From assembly GCF_014898055.3 (NCBI RefSeq), contig NW_023601754.1, forward strand, positions 49,159,013 to 49,223,012: a DNA stretch of 64,000 nt. The letters are read 5' to 3'. Each line of letters opens with the position of its first letter. Position 1 is the stretch's first letter. The notes below the pieces were generated by a model. It saw only the letters and a program-made list of their open reading frames with translations. It was not told the DNA's origin and searched no databases. Both the position numbers and the translations under genes were made by a program. This DNA comes from Talpa occidentalis. Its lineage: Eukaryota > Chordata > Mammalia > Eulipotyphla > Talpidae. Positions 53,978 through 64,000 of the stretch are shown here, in pieces.

Positions 53978-54310
53978 GGCCTCCCCGGTGGCGCAGCGGT
54001 TGAGCGCTGGGTTGCGAAACTGCGCGCGGCCTCTGCGGCGCCGGTTCGATCCCCGGCTGCTCCCCGGCCACCGGAGGAGGGTCCCACATGGCGTGCAGAC
54101 CTCTCCTGCCGCCCGCTGCTCCCCTCAGCAGTGTACTTCGGTCCTTCTGCCTGCCTGCTCTGCTCCCCGCTCTGGCTCTGGTGAATTCTCTCACCCTCCT
54201 GCGCTTCTGACTGTACCCAGTGCATGTATAAACAAAACAAACAAACAAACCAGCAAACAAATAAATAAAACATGCCTCTATAAAAAAAAAAAATAAAAAA
54301 AATAAATAAA
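53978..54310 (+). mobile_element. SINE-B with extended tail
   Basis: Target duplication ATAAACCTAGAACTGG; very CpG-rich, so young. Confidence 0.95.
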
Positions 54311-54827
54311 CCTAGAACTGGCTGGAGCCCCCTGAACTACATTCCTCTAGGTCATCAAAGGGAGCAGTGATGGCTCTTTCGATTGGGTTGACGGTAGGAG
54401 CTTGGGATGTGATGATGCTCTCGTTTCTGGTCTCTGGTGTGGACAAGGACAGAAGCTTCCCTTCCCCTTGGGTCCTCACCGTTCTCACCCCCAGACTGGA
54501 CCCATTAAGAAAATCCTATCTGACCCTTCTGGGGGGACTAACCCCACACCGGCAACTAAGACAGTGCCTGGAATAGGGCATGCAGGCCAGGTGCCCAGCA
54601 GCAGGCTCCCAGCTGGTGGCGAGGCTGCTGGCCCAGGTCCACATTTGCACAACTTCGCAAATATACAAGCCTCCCCCCACCTTCACCCCAACCCCTGCTG
54701 CACAAACACACACGCCTTCAAAGAGTGGATTTATGCTATGTGAGTTAATGTGAGAAAATAATCTGACTATAAATGCAACATAAGTGAGATATTTAGGCAA
54801 TGAGATAATATGATAAAAATGAAGTTA

Positions 54828-54845
54828 TATATATATATATATATG
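54828..54845. repeat. (AT)n microsatellite
   Basis: Eight to nine TA units. Confidence 0.8.
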
Positions 54846-55482
54846 TATTTAAAAAGAATATCACCCACCATCCGGTTAGAGCTGCTTTTAAATATGTCCA
54901 AAATCATGTGTTTCCTGCTTTGTCTGAGTGGATGCAACACTTTGGTGATTTATACATTTTCAGTAGTCAGTCCAAGTGGGATTAGTTCTGGGGCTGCAGC
55001 AAATCTGCTGGTAAGGTGTACGGCTGGGCAGTGGGTGCTCAGCACCCAGGCTCTCCCCACTTCTGCTCTCACCCCGTCATGCACTTGCACTGTCCTGCCT
55101 GACACCACGTGGTCACAGGTGGCTGGCACAGCCATCCACAGGGAAGCGGTGAAGGAAATGCTCTTCTCAGAAGGCAACTGACATTTCATTGCCCAGAACT
55201 TGGGTGCTGGGGCATCTCCCCCACCCCTCCCCCCTTCTCCACCTCCCCCTCTTCTCTCTGGTCTGCAAGGCAGGGTTCACACCACTTGCCGATGAGGATG
55301 CTCTGCGGATTGGAAGGAAGCAGTGATTTCAACGCATGAATGATTTTGCCAGGTCTTCCCACCCTGGTCTCTGCCCCTGCCTTGTTTGGTGACGCGGACA
55401 GCCAGACAGCCGAGGAAGTGAGGAAGTTCTCTGCTATCAAGGAAGACTCTAGTCTGAATGAATTTGCATTAGGGGGAGGCTG

Positions 55483-55508
55483 GGGTTAGGCTTAGGGTTA
55501 GGGTTAGA
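55483..55508 (+). repeat. Short interstitial telomere-like repeat
   Basis: GGTTAGGCTTAGGG then TTAGGGTTAG, about four units with one variant. Confidence 0.7.
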
Positions 55509-55639
55509 GAGCAGCTTTGCCTCTCACTCTCCCAGCCCAAGCTTTTATCAAAGAGATGAACAAAGGAGCAAGAAAATTACACACATTTGCGTTTTTGCTT
55601 ATACAGATTAATAAGTTACTGCTGAAACAAGATTTTCTT

Positions 55640-55916
55640 TCTTTTTTTTAAAAAGATTTATTTATTTTTTTCAAGATTTATTTTATTTGTACAAGAGCTG
55701 GGACACAGGGCAGAGTTGCGGGAGTGTGAGAGGATTCACCAGAGCCAGAGCGGGGAGCAGAACAGGCAGACAGACTGAAAGCACTGCTGAGGGGAGCAGC
55801 GGGCGAGGCAGGAGAGGTCTGCCGCACCAAGTGGTCAGGAGATAGATCTCCTGCTGCAGTGGCTGCTGTAGCTCCATAGTGCTGAGACTTAACCCCTGTG
55901 CCACCAGGGAGGCCCC
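55640..55916 (-). mobile_element. SINE, A/B mixed
   Basis: Tail repeat AAGATTTATTT is doubled. Confidence 0.9.
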
Positions 55917-57388
55917 CTTCTAGTTTCATTGTGGGACTCCAGTGAACTAATGTCATTGCTCCCTTCTAAATGGCAGGCGGTAGCGCTTGCTGGGACCCAT
56001 GCCGTGGGGTGCAGGCACGGTTGGTCTCTAATGTGGTTCAGACTTAGCACGTCTAGGATGGAAGAAGAAAATGGCGCCTGCCCTGGTTCCATCTGTATTC
56101 CCAGGGCCAGACATACAGGAGGCGCTCAGGCAATATATGAATAATTACGGATATAATTAAACATGAACATAATAACTATGAGAATATAAGTATGAATGAA
56201 TTAATGAAACAGATGAGAGAGTGGATGAATGAAAGAGTGAAAAGTGTCACCAAAAAGGGAATTTTAGAAGCCACATGGGGAAAACCAGAGGGAAAAGAAA
56301 TGGGAAGGGTCAGTCCTTGTGAGGACGTCCAGTGGTGCTGGGAGGTTCTGCTGAGTGGTTCCCCACTCACTCCCACCAGTGGTGTGATCTACGCTGTGAT
56401 CACACCTGGTGCATCTCCATGAGCTGTGGGAAATGTTGCGTCCTCAGGTGCCCTGGGGGAGCCAGAGCTGCCCAGGGGAGTTCACACATACCTACAGAGA
56501 ACACGTGTCTACCCCCTTCAAGGACCCTACACCACTGCTAGCACCAGCAGCATAAGCTCAGAAACAACTGGTCCCAAGTGGAAATCATCATTCCCAACTT
56601 ATTTTTCTTTAAGATTTATTTATTTTTATACAAGAACTGGGGTATAGGCCAGATGTGCAGGAGGGTGAGAGGATTCACCAGAGACAGAGCGGGAAACAGA
56701 ATAGGCAGACTGAAGAAATACACTGCTGAGGGGAGCAACGGGCGAGCCAGGAGAGGTCTGCCTTGCCATGTGGGATTCTCGCCGGCTGGCCGGGATTGAA
56801 CCCGCGCTGCATAGGCTATGGACAGCTTCACAGTGCAGCGCTCAACCGCCTGCCCAACCGCTCAACCCGGGAGGCCCATCATTCCCAACAGGACCAGAGA
56901 GTGTCAGCCAAGAGCAGTGCTAGAAAATGGTGGAAACAACTTTCAAACCTAGGTGTGTCTGGCTCCAAAGTCCAAGCTTTTGAACCCTCATCAGCTGGAA
57001 GGACACTTAGAGACCCACCTGGGGTCAATCCTCTGATTTGAAAAAAAGGTAAACTGAGGCCCAAAGAAATGAAGTCACCTGCAGACCCATCCCAGAGCTG
57101 CCGGCCACAGCCAGAGGCAGCTCCCTCTACCCCTGTCATGTTACTGTGTCTCGGTCAGAGTTAGGCCGCCCCTGGGGTCTGGGCACAGGGCTTGTGAAAC
57201 TTCCTGCCCAGCTGTGTCCTCACCCCACTTACGGCACACCCTGCAGGAAGTCCCCAGCTAGGTGGCCCCTTCCTCATCCGGCTTCAGAGATCTTTGGGGA
57301 GTTCCTAGGCCTCCAGGTTCTCATCATTCCTGCCCCCGCCCACCAGCAGATGCAGCCATTGGTCAATGACATTAAAAGTTAACATAAG
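55917..57388. other. Unassigned sequence around a SINE
   Basis: 57030-57085 (AAACTGAGGCCCAAAGAAAT) may be a MIR piece. Confidence 0.35.
56605..56876 (-). mobile_element. SINE, A/B mixed
   Basis: Head carries an extra CCGCTCAACC; duplication CATCATTCCCAAC. Confidence 0.9.
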
Positions 57389-57667
57389 GGGGCCTCCCTG
57401 GTGGCGCAGGTGGTTGAGTGCAGGGCTGTGAAGCTGTCCACGGCCTCTTCAGTGAGGGTTCAATCCCACCGGCCGGGGAGATATCCACATGGCACAGCAG
57501 ACCTCTCTGGTCTCCCTGCTGCTCCCCTCAGCAGTGTATTTCAGTACATCTGCCTGTTCTGCTCCCCACTCTCTCTGGTGAATCCTCTCACTCCCCGAAC
57601 CTCTGGCCTATACCCCGGCTCTTGTGTGCATAAATAAATAAAATAAATCTTAAAAAAAAAAAAAAAG
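57389..57667 (+). mobile_element. SINE, A/B mixed
   Basis: Same head type (GCGCAGGTGGTTGAG) as the copy at 50182. Confidence 0.92.
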
Positions 57668-57900
57668 TAGATCTACCTTAAGATCCAGTAGTTCTGCTCT
57701 TAGGTATCTGTCTGAGGAACACAAAAACAGTCATTTGAAGGGACGCTTATGTTCACTGCAGCGCTATTAGCAATCTTACTCACCAAATAGTACCTTTTAA
57801 ATAGAACATAAGGTTAAAATTATTTTCATCTCTTTCTTTTTTCCTTTTATATTGTGGCTACTAGAAAACTTTAACACACGTGGCTTGCATTATATTCTGT
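57668..57900 (+). mobile_element. L1 fragment, sense
   Basis: AGATCCAGTAGTTCTGCTCT, then GTTCACTGCAGCGCTATTAG, typical of an L1 3' portion. Confidence 0.6.
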
Positions 57901-58045
57901 TGGAAAAAACTGCTTTAAAATAGCACCGCATGTTGTCAGGTATGGGGTGAGCCAGGCCGTGCTCAGGCTGTGACAACCACCGCACAGCCACCCCCATGAA
58001 TGCCAGGAGGAACGTGCCCTCCACTTTAAGATTCACCTCAACCTC

Positions 58046-58070
58046 AGGGCCTCCCTGGTGGCACAATAGA
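58046..58070 (+). mobile_element. SINE-A head fragment
   Basis: AGGGCCTCCCTGGTGGCACA only. Confidence 0.6.
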
Positions 58071-58347
58071 CATGTGGCAGGCTTTGGGGCCTCAGGGGGC
58101 CTGCTCTGGGCCAGCCCTGTTTGCCTGGGCATTTACCCACGAGGGGATGGCTAACTCTGGGTGTTTCCTTTCAAACTATTTTACTTATATTCTTCCTCTT
58201 CTCTCTATGGCAAACTAATTCCATTGAAGTTCTTTTCTATTAAAGGTTTTATGTGACAGATGGCAGAATCTATTTAGAGTGGGCAGGTTTGGGAGTCCTG
58301 GGGTGTTCCTCACCCTGCACGCTAACAGCACTAAAAGAGTTTGTAAA

Positions 58348-58629
58348 GGGCCTCCCCGGTGGCGCAGCGGTTGAGCACTGGGTTGCGAAGCTGCTCGCGG
58401 CCTCTGCGGCGCCGGTTCGATCCCCGGCTGCTCCCCGGCCACCGGAGGAGGGTCCCACATGGCGCGCAGACCTCTCCTGCCGCCCGCTGCTCCCCTCAGC
58501 AGTGTACCTCGGTCCTTCTGCCTGCTCTGCTCCCTGCTCTAGCTCTGGTGAATTCTCTCACCCTCCCGCGCTTCTGACTGTACCCAGTGCATGTATAAAT
58601 AAAACAAACAAACAAATAAATAAATAAAT

Positions 58630-58657
<28 letters not shown>
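58348..58657 (+). mobile_element. SINE-B, full length
   Basis: Target duplication AAAGAGTTTGTAAAG and a 27-base A-run; probably among the youngest here. Confidence 0.95.
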
Positions 58658-58660
<3 letters not shown>

Positions 58661-59649
58661 TTTGTAAAGCAGGTCACCAAATAACTTCATTTCATGCAAG
58701 CAGTTTCTGTATAATGTTGTGAGGGAGACAAAATCAGTTCCCAGCCAGGGCCACTGTCTGGAGGAGCTGGCGCGTTCTCCCCGATCTGTGTGGGCCTTCT
58801 TGAGGACTGTGGTTTCCCCCCACGTCCCAAAGATGTGCCCCAAGATTCACTGGGGTCCAATTCAGACGCCCAAGTAGTTCTGGGCTGAGTGTGTCTGTGA
58901 TGTGCCCAGGATGGACTGATGTCCTGTCTGGGTGGGCCTGGGCTGGGGTGGGCTCAGGCTACCCGGACTCCAGCTCAGGGGGTGGGAAAAGGAGTGACTG
59001 AACAGTGAACATGAGTGATTGTTTAATATTCTAAGTGTTTGGGGTCTTTATTTAGAAGTTTGGTGGTTTTGAGACCAGAAATCTGTCTGAGGAATTTAAT
59101 TTTTGTTTATGTCGTGTAGCTGGGGTCAAACTGTGTTTTTTTTTTTCAATTTTCCTTTTGCTTCAGTGGTTACCAGAGAGGAGGGGAGAGGGGCTGGAGA
59201 GAGGGGAGAGGGGAGACTCGGGAGAGGGGGAGGGAGGAGAGGAGCGGGGAGGGAGGCTGAGGGGGGCTGGCACCCGTGGTTTGGTGGAGGGTGACTGGAA
59301 TAAATGCACGTATGGAAGAGGAAAAATGTAACCCAAAATCAAAATCAAAACTCAAAATAAGTCCGTTACCCAAATATAAATAGAGATAAAAAAATATTTC
59401 TATGCCTGGCATGTAGTGTGACTACTTTATAAATGGTCATTTCCTTCATCTAATTTTAAATGGTCAGTTATATACAATTACTTGCTATTAAAATATTACT
59501 TGCTATTAAAATATTTAAAATATTTATGAAATAAATAAAGCTGTACTTTCCAAGAACCTATCAACAACACTGAGTATAAAATTCCTAAAAGCACATAGTT
59601 AGGGATAAGACCTGAATGTTTGTCTGTCCCGTTAATACATTAACATTCT
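58658..59649. other. Unassigned sequence with GA tract
   Basis: TA-rich 59340-59600 follows the purine tract; no gene recognised. Confidence 0.4.
59178..59272 (+). repeat. GA-rich polypurine tract
   Basis: About 95 bp of GAGGGGAGAGGG-type purine repeats; may form triplex or G-quadruplex DNA. Confidence 0.8.
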
Positions 59650-59916
59650 GGGCCTCCCTGGTGGCGCAAGGGGTTGAGAGGTAACCTATGAAGCTGACCG
59701 CAGCCACTGCAGCACAAGTTTGATCCCCAGCCAGGGAGACACCCACAAGGCACAGCACATCTCTCCTGACTCGTCTGCTGCGCCCCTCAGCAGGGTATCA
59801 CAGTCATTCGGCCTGTTCTGTTCCCAGCTCTGTCTCTGGGGAATCCTCTCAACCTCTGCACCTCTGGCCTGTACCCCCATTCTTGTGTGCATAAATAAAT
59901 ACATATTTTTAAAAAC
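59650..59916 (+). mobile_element. SINE-A, full length
   Basis: Duplication around ACATTAACATT is imperfect. Confidence 0.9.
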
Positions 59917-59928
59917 TACGTTAATATT

Positions 59929-60182
59929 TTTTTAAAGATTTATTTATTTATGCATATGAGAGCCAGAGGTGCAGGAAGTGAGAGGATTCCTCAGAGACAG
60001 AGTAGGGAGCAGAACAGGCAGATCTACTGAAATCCACTGCGGAGAGGAGCAGCAGGGAGACAGGAGAAGTCTGCTGTTCCTTGCGGGTCAGCTCCCTGGC
60101 TAGGGATGGAATTCAGGCCACAGTGGCTACCAATAGCTTCACAGTACTGAGATGTAACCCCTGAGCCACCAGGGAGGTCCCT
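59929..60182 (-). mobile_element. SINE-A, full length
   Basis: Faces the previous copy tail to tail, 12 bp apart. Confidence 0.9.
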
Positions 60183-60836
60183 CTGATATTTTGTTAAAGC
60201 AAAATATCTAAGCAAGTAAGCGTTCAACCAGTGTGCCCTCCTGCCCCTTAGGGTCCCAGCACCCACTCTTCACTCCCTTGCTGTGTTCATCAGAATGTCT
60301 GTGGCTACAAAAGAGAGAAACGTGTCTCTCAAGCCAAATGAAGGTCTGTATCATTTCAGCCCAACAGATGAGAAAAAAATGTAGCCTTTTCTGTCTTTCT
60401 GGTCATTTTTCATTTCCTTTTTGGTTTTTATTTGTGTTTTACCCCCCTTTGTTCCTTTTTTCCCTTTTTCTTTCTATCTTTTAGGAGAAAAGTATAGTTG
60501 GTGCTATAAACATACATTCTAAAAGCATCGAGTCATCTCATCCAAAACGTAGTACAGTCTCCATTTAGATTTCAAATAGAAAGTACCCTGGTTTTAGTGC
60601 CAAGTGGAGATAGATTTCTACAGAGGAACTCTCCCAGCCAGCGAGTTTCAGGAACAATTCCCTGGTCCAAGCTGTAAATAAAAGCCAGCTGTCCTGTTAA
60701 CTATCTTGGGCCCCACATATGAATGTACTTGAGCAAATTCAAACACACACCCTGGTGGCAGGAATCATCTTTCACAGCTGAGAAAATGAGGGCTCAGTGT
60801 CCAGAGTTAATGGCAATTGAAAATCATAAACAATTT

Positions 60837-61087
60837 GGGCCTCCATGGTGGCGCAAGGGGTTAAGACAAAACCTATGAAGCAATACACAGCCTCTGCAGC
60901 ACAAGTTCGATCCCCGGCCAGGGAGATATCCACATGGGGCAACTGACCTCTCCAGACTTGCCCGCTGCTCAATCTGCCTGTTCTGTTACCCACTCTGTTC
61001 TCTGGTGAATCACCCCCGCCCCCGCCACGCCCCTCTGGCCTGTACCCCAGTTCTTGTATGCATAAATACATCTTTAAAAAAAAAAAA
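60837..61087 (+). mobile_element. SINE-A, internally deleted
   Basis: Target duplication GAAAATCATAAACAATTT. Confidence 0.92.
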
Positions 61088-62387
61088 GAAAATCATAAAC
61101 AATTTGATCTGAAAGTTAATTGCCCAGTAGCCAAGTAGAGCAAGAGAAAAACACTCTTTTAATGGCGTATCGGTGGAGGGTGGTCAGCAAATTTCGAGTC
61201 GTTTTCCTAGGGGGACCAGGAAAACGCACTGACCTCTGACCTCTGTCTCGGGGCCAGGTCTCGGTGGGCCCACCGAGGGCTGCAGAGGGCTTGAACCGCC
61301 AGTAGAGGGCGCTGCAAGGCAGCAAGAGCAAACAGCCAGCCTGGAGGGGCGGGGAGTGAGCCCGGTGCGGCCCCAAAATCTTCAAATGACTCACCCCTGC
61401 GGGAATTTGAGCAAGTGAATGCAAATAGAAATGGCCTCCAAAAGGCGTGACCTTCCGCACCAGTTAGAGAAGCTGCAAAGCTTAGATAAGATCGCCAAAC
61501 ACTCAGAAATGCCAGTGCCTGGAGCGGAGGTGTTTTTGCAAAGGAACAGCACGCTGGTTGCAGGGCCCGAGGGATGATTCGGGGAGTGTAGTGGAGGTGA
61601 CTCTGGCAGGTGGTCCGCTCTGGGGAAGGTGGCAGGTGCGCTCGGTGCCCCCGGGTAAAGCTGGACTTGAACGCAGGACCTGCTTGCATTCATTCAATTT
61701 ACAATCAAGGAAGGAGGAAGAGACGTAGGGGCTTGGGGTGGGCCCTGAGCAGAGGAGGGAAGGAAGAACCGAGCGAGCAGGAACCTGCCATTAAGCAAGT
61801 CTGCCTTCTTTTTCTTTTTCGAGAAAATTTGAAAAAATTGATAAAGTAAGTGGTTTATTACATTCTGTAGGTTTCAGGTGAGTCATTTAAAACGGCGTGC
61901 CCCGCCTGCCCGTCGCCGGCCGTGCGACATGGGCATTAATGCCACCTGGAGGATGATCAGGAAGGAGTCGGTCAGCTGCAGAGAAAGGAACAGGATTTAG
62001 CCTCCGAGGATGGTTTTCCTCCAGTGGGGACAGTTCCGTTGGAGTCTGTGAGAAGGCAGCTGCTGTGTGTACTGAGAACCCCATTAGGGCCCCAGGAGGA
62101 ATTTGGGGGAGACTGTGAGTCTGGCCCCAGGTCCTGATGCATCTGTTCTCTCTGATGTCATGGGAACAAAAAACAGCACCTAACTGTAGTTATGCAAAGG
62201 ATATTTGGCAAACATACATCCCAAGTCATTTGACGCTGGATTCATGGGCCCTGTTGGCTCTATGAGACGTGTAAATGCCACATGGCAAATGGTGAGATTT
62301 CAGCAGATCTCCAATGGCGATCCTGACATACACAGACGCCACAGACATGGTTTCTGCAGTGTTCAGTAGTTTTATCTTGTTCCTGAT
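61088..62387. other. SINE-free 1.3 kb with moderate CpG and a CTCF-type motif
   Basis: Overlapping minus-strand frames of up to 160 codons (61116-61697) show no family resemblance and look like chance frames in GC-rich DNA. Confidence 0.4.
61296..61314 (+). promoter_or_regulatory. CTCF-type motif right of NLRP12
   Basis: CCGCCAGTAGAGGGCGCTG fits the CTCF core. It lies in moderately CpG-rich, SINE-free DNA about 8 kb beyond the NLRP12 start. Confidence 0.55.
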
Positions 62388-62658
62388 TTTTTTTTTTAAG
62401 ATTTATTTATTTATTTATACAAGCACTGGGTACAGTCAGAAGTGCGGGAGGGTGAGAGAATTCACCAGAGCCAGAGCAGAGCAGGCAGAAGGACCAAGGT
62501 ACACTGCTGAGGGGAGCAGCGGGCGGCAGGAGAGGTCTGTGCGCCATGCGGGACCCTCCTCCGGTGGCCGGGGAGCAGCCGGGGATCGAACCGGCGCTGC
62601 AGAGGCTGCGGGCAGCTTCATAACCCAGCGCTCAACCGCTGCGCCACCAGGGAGGCCT
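62388..62658 (-). mobile_element. SINE-B, full length
   Basis: Target duplication CTTGTTCCTGATTTTT. Confidence 0.94.
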
Positions 62659-62671
62659 CCTTGTTCCTGAT

Positions 62672-62935
62672 TTTTAAAGATTTATTTATTTATGCACACA
62701 AGAGCTGGGGTGTAGGCCAGAGGTGTGGGGGGCAAGAGGATTCACCAGAGACAGAAGGGGCAGCAGAACAGATGGATCTACTGAAATATACTGCTGAGGG
62801 GAGCAGCAGGCAAGATAAGAGAGGTCTGCTGTGCGGTGTGGGTCAGCAACCTGGCTGGGGATGGAACTCAGGCCATGGTAGCTGGGATAGCTTGCTAGCA
62901 CTGAGATTTTACCCCTGCACCACTAGGGAGGCCCC
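62672..62935 (-). mobile_element. SINE-A, full length
   Basis: Uses the same T-rich site as the SINE-B before it. Confidence 0.92.
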
Positions 62936-63400
62936 GTTCTCAATTTCACTTACTATGTTTTCTGTGGATCTGTTCATATTTATGATTCTTAAATATTTTT
63001 TAAATATATTTGTTAAATTTCTAGTTCTTTTCTGACCCTTTGTCAGGTCGCTTTCATTTGATTTCTGAGATTTCCTAATTGTATATAACATTGGTTCATA
63101 ACTGCTATTGTTTTCTTCCTGTAATTTTGTGATTTAGAATAAGAAATATAAATTTGGTTGCATCCCATCTGCTTGCATTTTGAGATTCACGGGTCACTTG
63201 CTCATCTAGTTCTTATCAAATATGTTGCTCACAAGTACTTTCAAAAACTGTATCATTATTACTTATTGAGGTAACACTACTTTACCCCACTCTAAATGAT
63301 TCTGTGTACCATGAATGGTACACACCTGTATCAGGTGTATGTTCTCCCTCCACACGCTCCACCAAAACACCATTAGTGCATACCCTTTTTTTTAACAATA
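62936..63400. other. AT-rich unassigned sequence
   Basis: Nothing recognised. Confidence 0.4.
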
Positions 63401-63676
63401 CTCTTTTTTTTTTAAGATTTATTTATTTATGCATACAAGAGCTGGTGTATAGGCCAGAGATGTGGGAGGGTGAGAGGATTCACCAGAGACAAAGTGGGGA
63501 ACAGAACAGGCAGACTGACTGAAATACACTGCTGAGGGGAGCAGCGGGCAAGGTAGGAGAGATCTGCCTCACCATGTGGGTTGCTCTCTGGCTGGCCAGG
63601 GATTGAATTCATGCTGTAGAGGCTGTGGATTACTTCATAGTGCGGTGCTTAACCCCTTGCGCCACCAGGGAGGCCC
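63401..63676 (-). mobile_element. SINE-A, full length
   Basis: Its head abuts a plus-strand SINE tail. Confidence 0.93.
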
Positions 63677-63677
63677 T

Positions 63678-63712
63678 CTTGTATGCATAAATAAATAAAT
63701 CTTAAAAAAATT
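63678..63712 (+). mobile_element. SINE-A tail fragment
   Basis: CTTGTATGCATAAATAAATA plus A-run; remnant of an older copy into which the minus-strand SINE went. Confidence 0.8.
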
Positions 63713-64000
63713 CCTCTGCCCTAGTCCTCTGGGCTCCTCCCCCATTTGTTCTTACATCCTCCATCCTCTCTGTCTGGTAGCCTCAATTCTGCTGTCAGAT
63801 TTCTCGGGTTTTGCTTTTGTTTTGTCTGTCTCTTTGTTTTGTTTCCTTATATTCCACAGATGAATGAAATCATCTGGTATTTCTCTTTCTGACTTATTTT
63901 GCTTTGCATCATCCCTTCCAGTTCCATCCATGCTGTCACAAATGGCAAGATTTCCTCTTTTTCATAGCTGAGTAATATTCCATTGTGTATACAGACCGCA
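63713..64000 (-). mobile_element. L1 3' region, antisense
   Basis: ATATTCCACAGATGAATGAA, CATCCATGCTGTCACAAATGG, GAGTAATATTCCATTGTGTA; runs off the right edge. Confidence 0.85.

Larger units (their letters stand above)
54311..55639. other. Unassigned sequence right of NLRP12
   Basis: Besides the AT microsatellite and the telomere-like repeat, nothing recognised. Confidence 0.4.

Noticed and set aside
61207..61689. 160-codon minus-strand frame right of NLRP12
   Set aside because: No domain, poor coding character, three overlapping frames of similar length.
53633..64000. Search for MYADM or another gene right of NLRP12
   Set aside because: No exon of MYADM recognised; it is probably beyond the window, as in human where tens of kb separate them.
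1..64000. CRISPR arrays, bacterial operons, rRNA and functional tRNA genes
   Set aside because: The genome is mammalian; tRNA-like boxes belong to SINE heads, and none gives an intact cloverleaf on inspection.

Overview
The window is mammalian nuclear DNA. Genes are sparse, the one protein-coding gene is split into ten exons with GT-AG introns, and about 70 tRNA-derived SINEs plus L1, MIR and LTR fragments fill the rest. There are no Alu, B1/B2, carnivore or ruminant SINEs. The dominant SINEs remind me of the Rhin-1 type of horseshoe and leaf-nosed bats, so a rhinolophoid bat is my best but weak guess; a non-primate, non-rodent placental mammal is much safer. SINE labels used below: SINE-A is about 270 bp, with a head like GGCCTCCCTGGTGGCGCAAG and a tail TATGCATAAATAAATCTTTAAA. 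SINE-B is about 250-300 bp, richer in CpG, with a head GGCCTCCCCGGTGGCGCAGC and a tail GTGCTTGTATAAATAAATAA. SINE-C is about 100 bp and contains only the tRNA-like head. Plus strand means the tRNA head is at the lower coordinate.

Layout, left to right: L1 and SINE debris (1-790); a CpG-rich promoter-like block with a cAMP-response element and a GC box (about 1.2-2.2 kb); a repeat-filled stretch holding two isolated microRNA-like hairpins on the plus strand, one matching human miR-512 (13.2 kb) and one matching human miR-498 (15.5 kb); a CTCF-like motif pair (21.8 kb); more repeats; a TATA promoter with a short first exon (34.1 kb) that leads into the miR-371/372/373 cluster (34.57-35.20 kb, plus strand); then NLRP12 on the minus strand, complete from stop (37,948) to start (53,102); then repeats without any recognised gene to the end.

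In the human genome the order on chromosome 19q13.42 is C19MC (beginning with miR-512 and miR-498), miR-371-373, then NLRP12 in the opposite direction. This window has the same order and orientations. C19MC is usually described as restricted to primates, so finding single-copy counterparts of its first members at the syntenic site is the main result: the locus looks like the un-expanded ancestor, or a relative, of C19MC. The microRNAs share the AAGTGC-type seed or its GCACTTT-bearing partner arm and would be expected in early embryo and placenta. NLRP12 is an unrelated myeloid innate-immune regulator that simply lies next door.

NLRP12 was rebuilt exon by exon: all ten exons join in frame through canonical splice sites into 1,047 residues, with PYD, NACHT and LRR regions intact.
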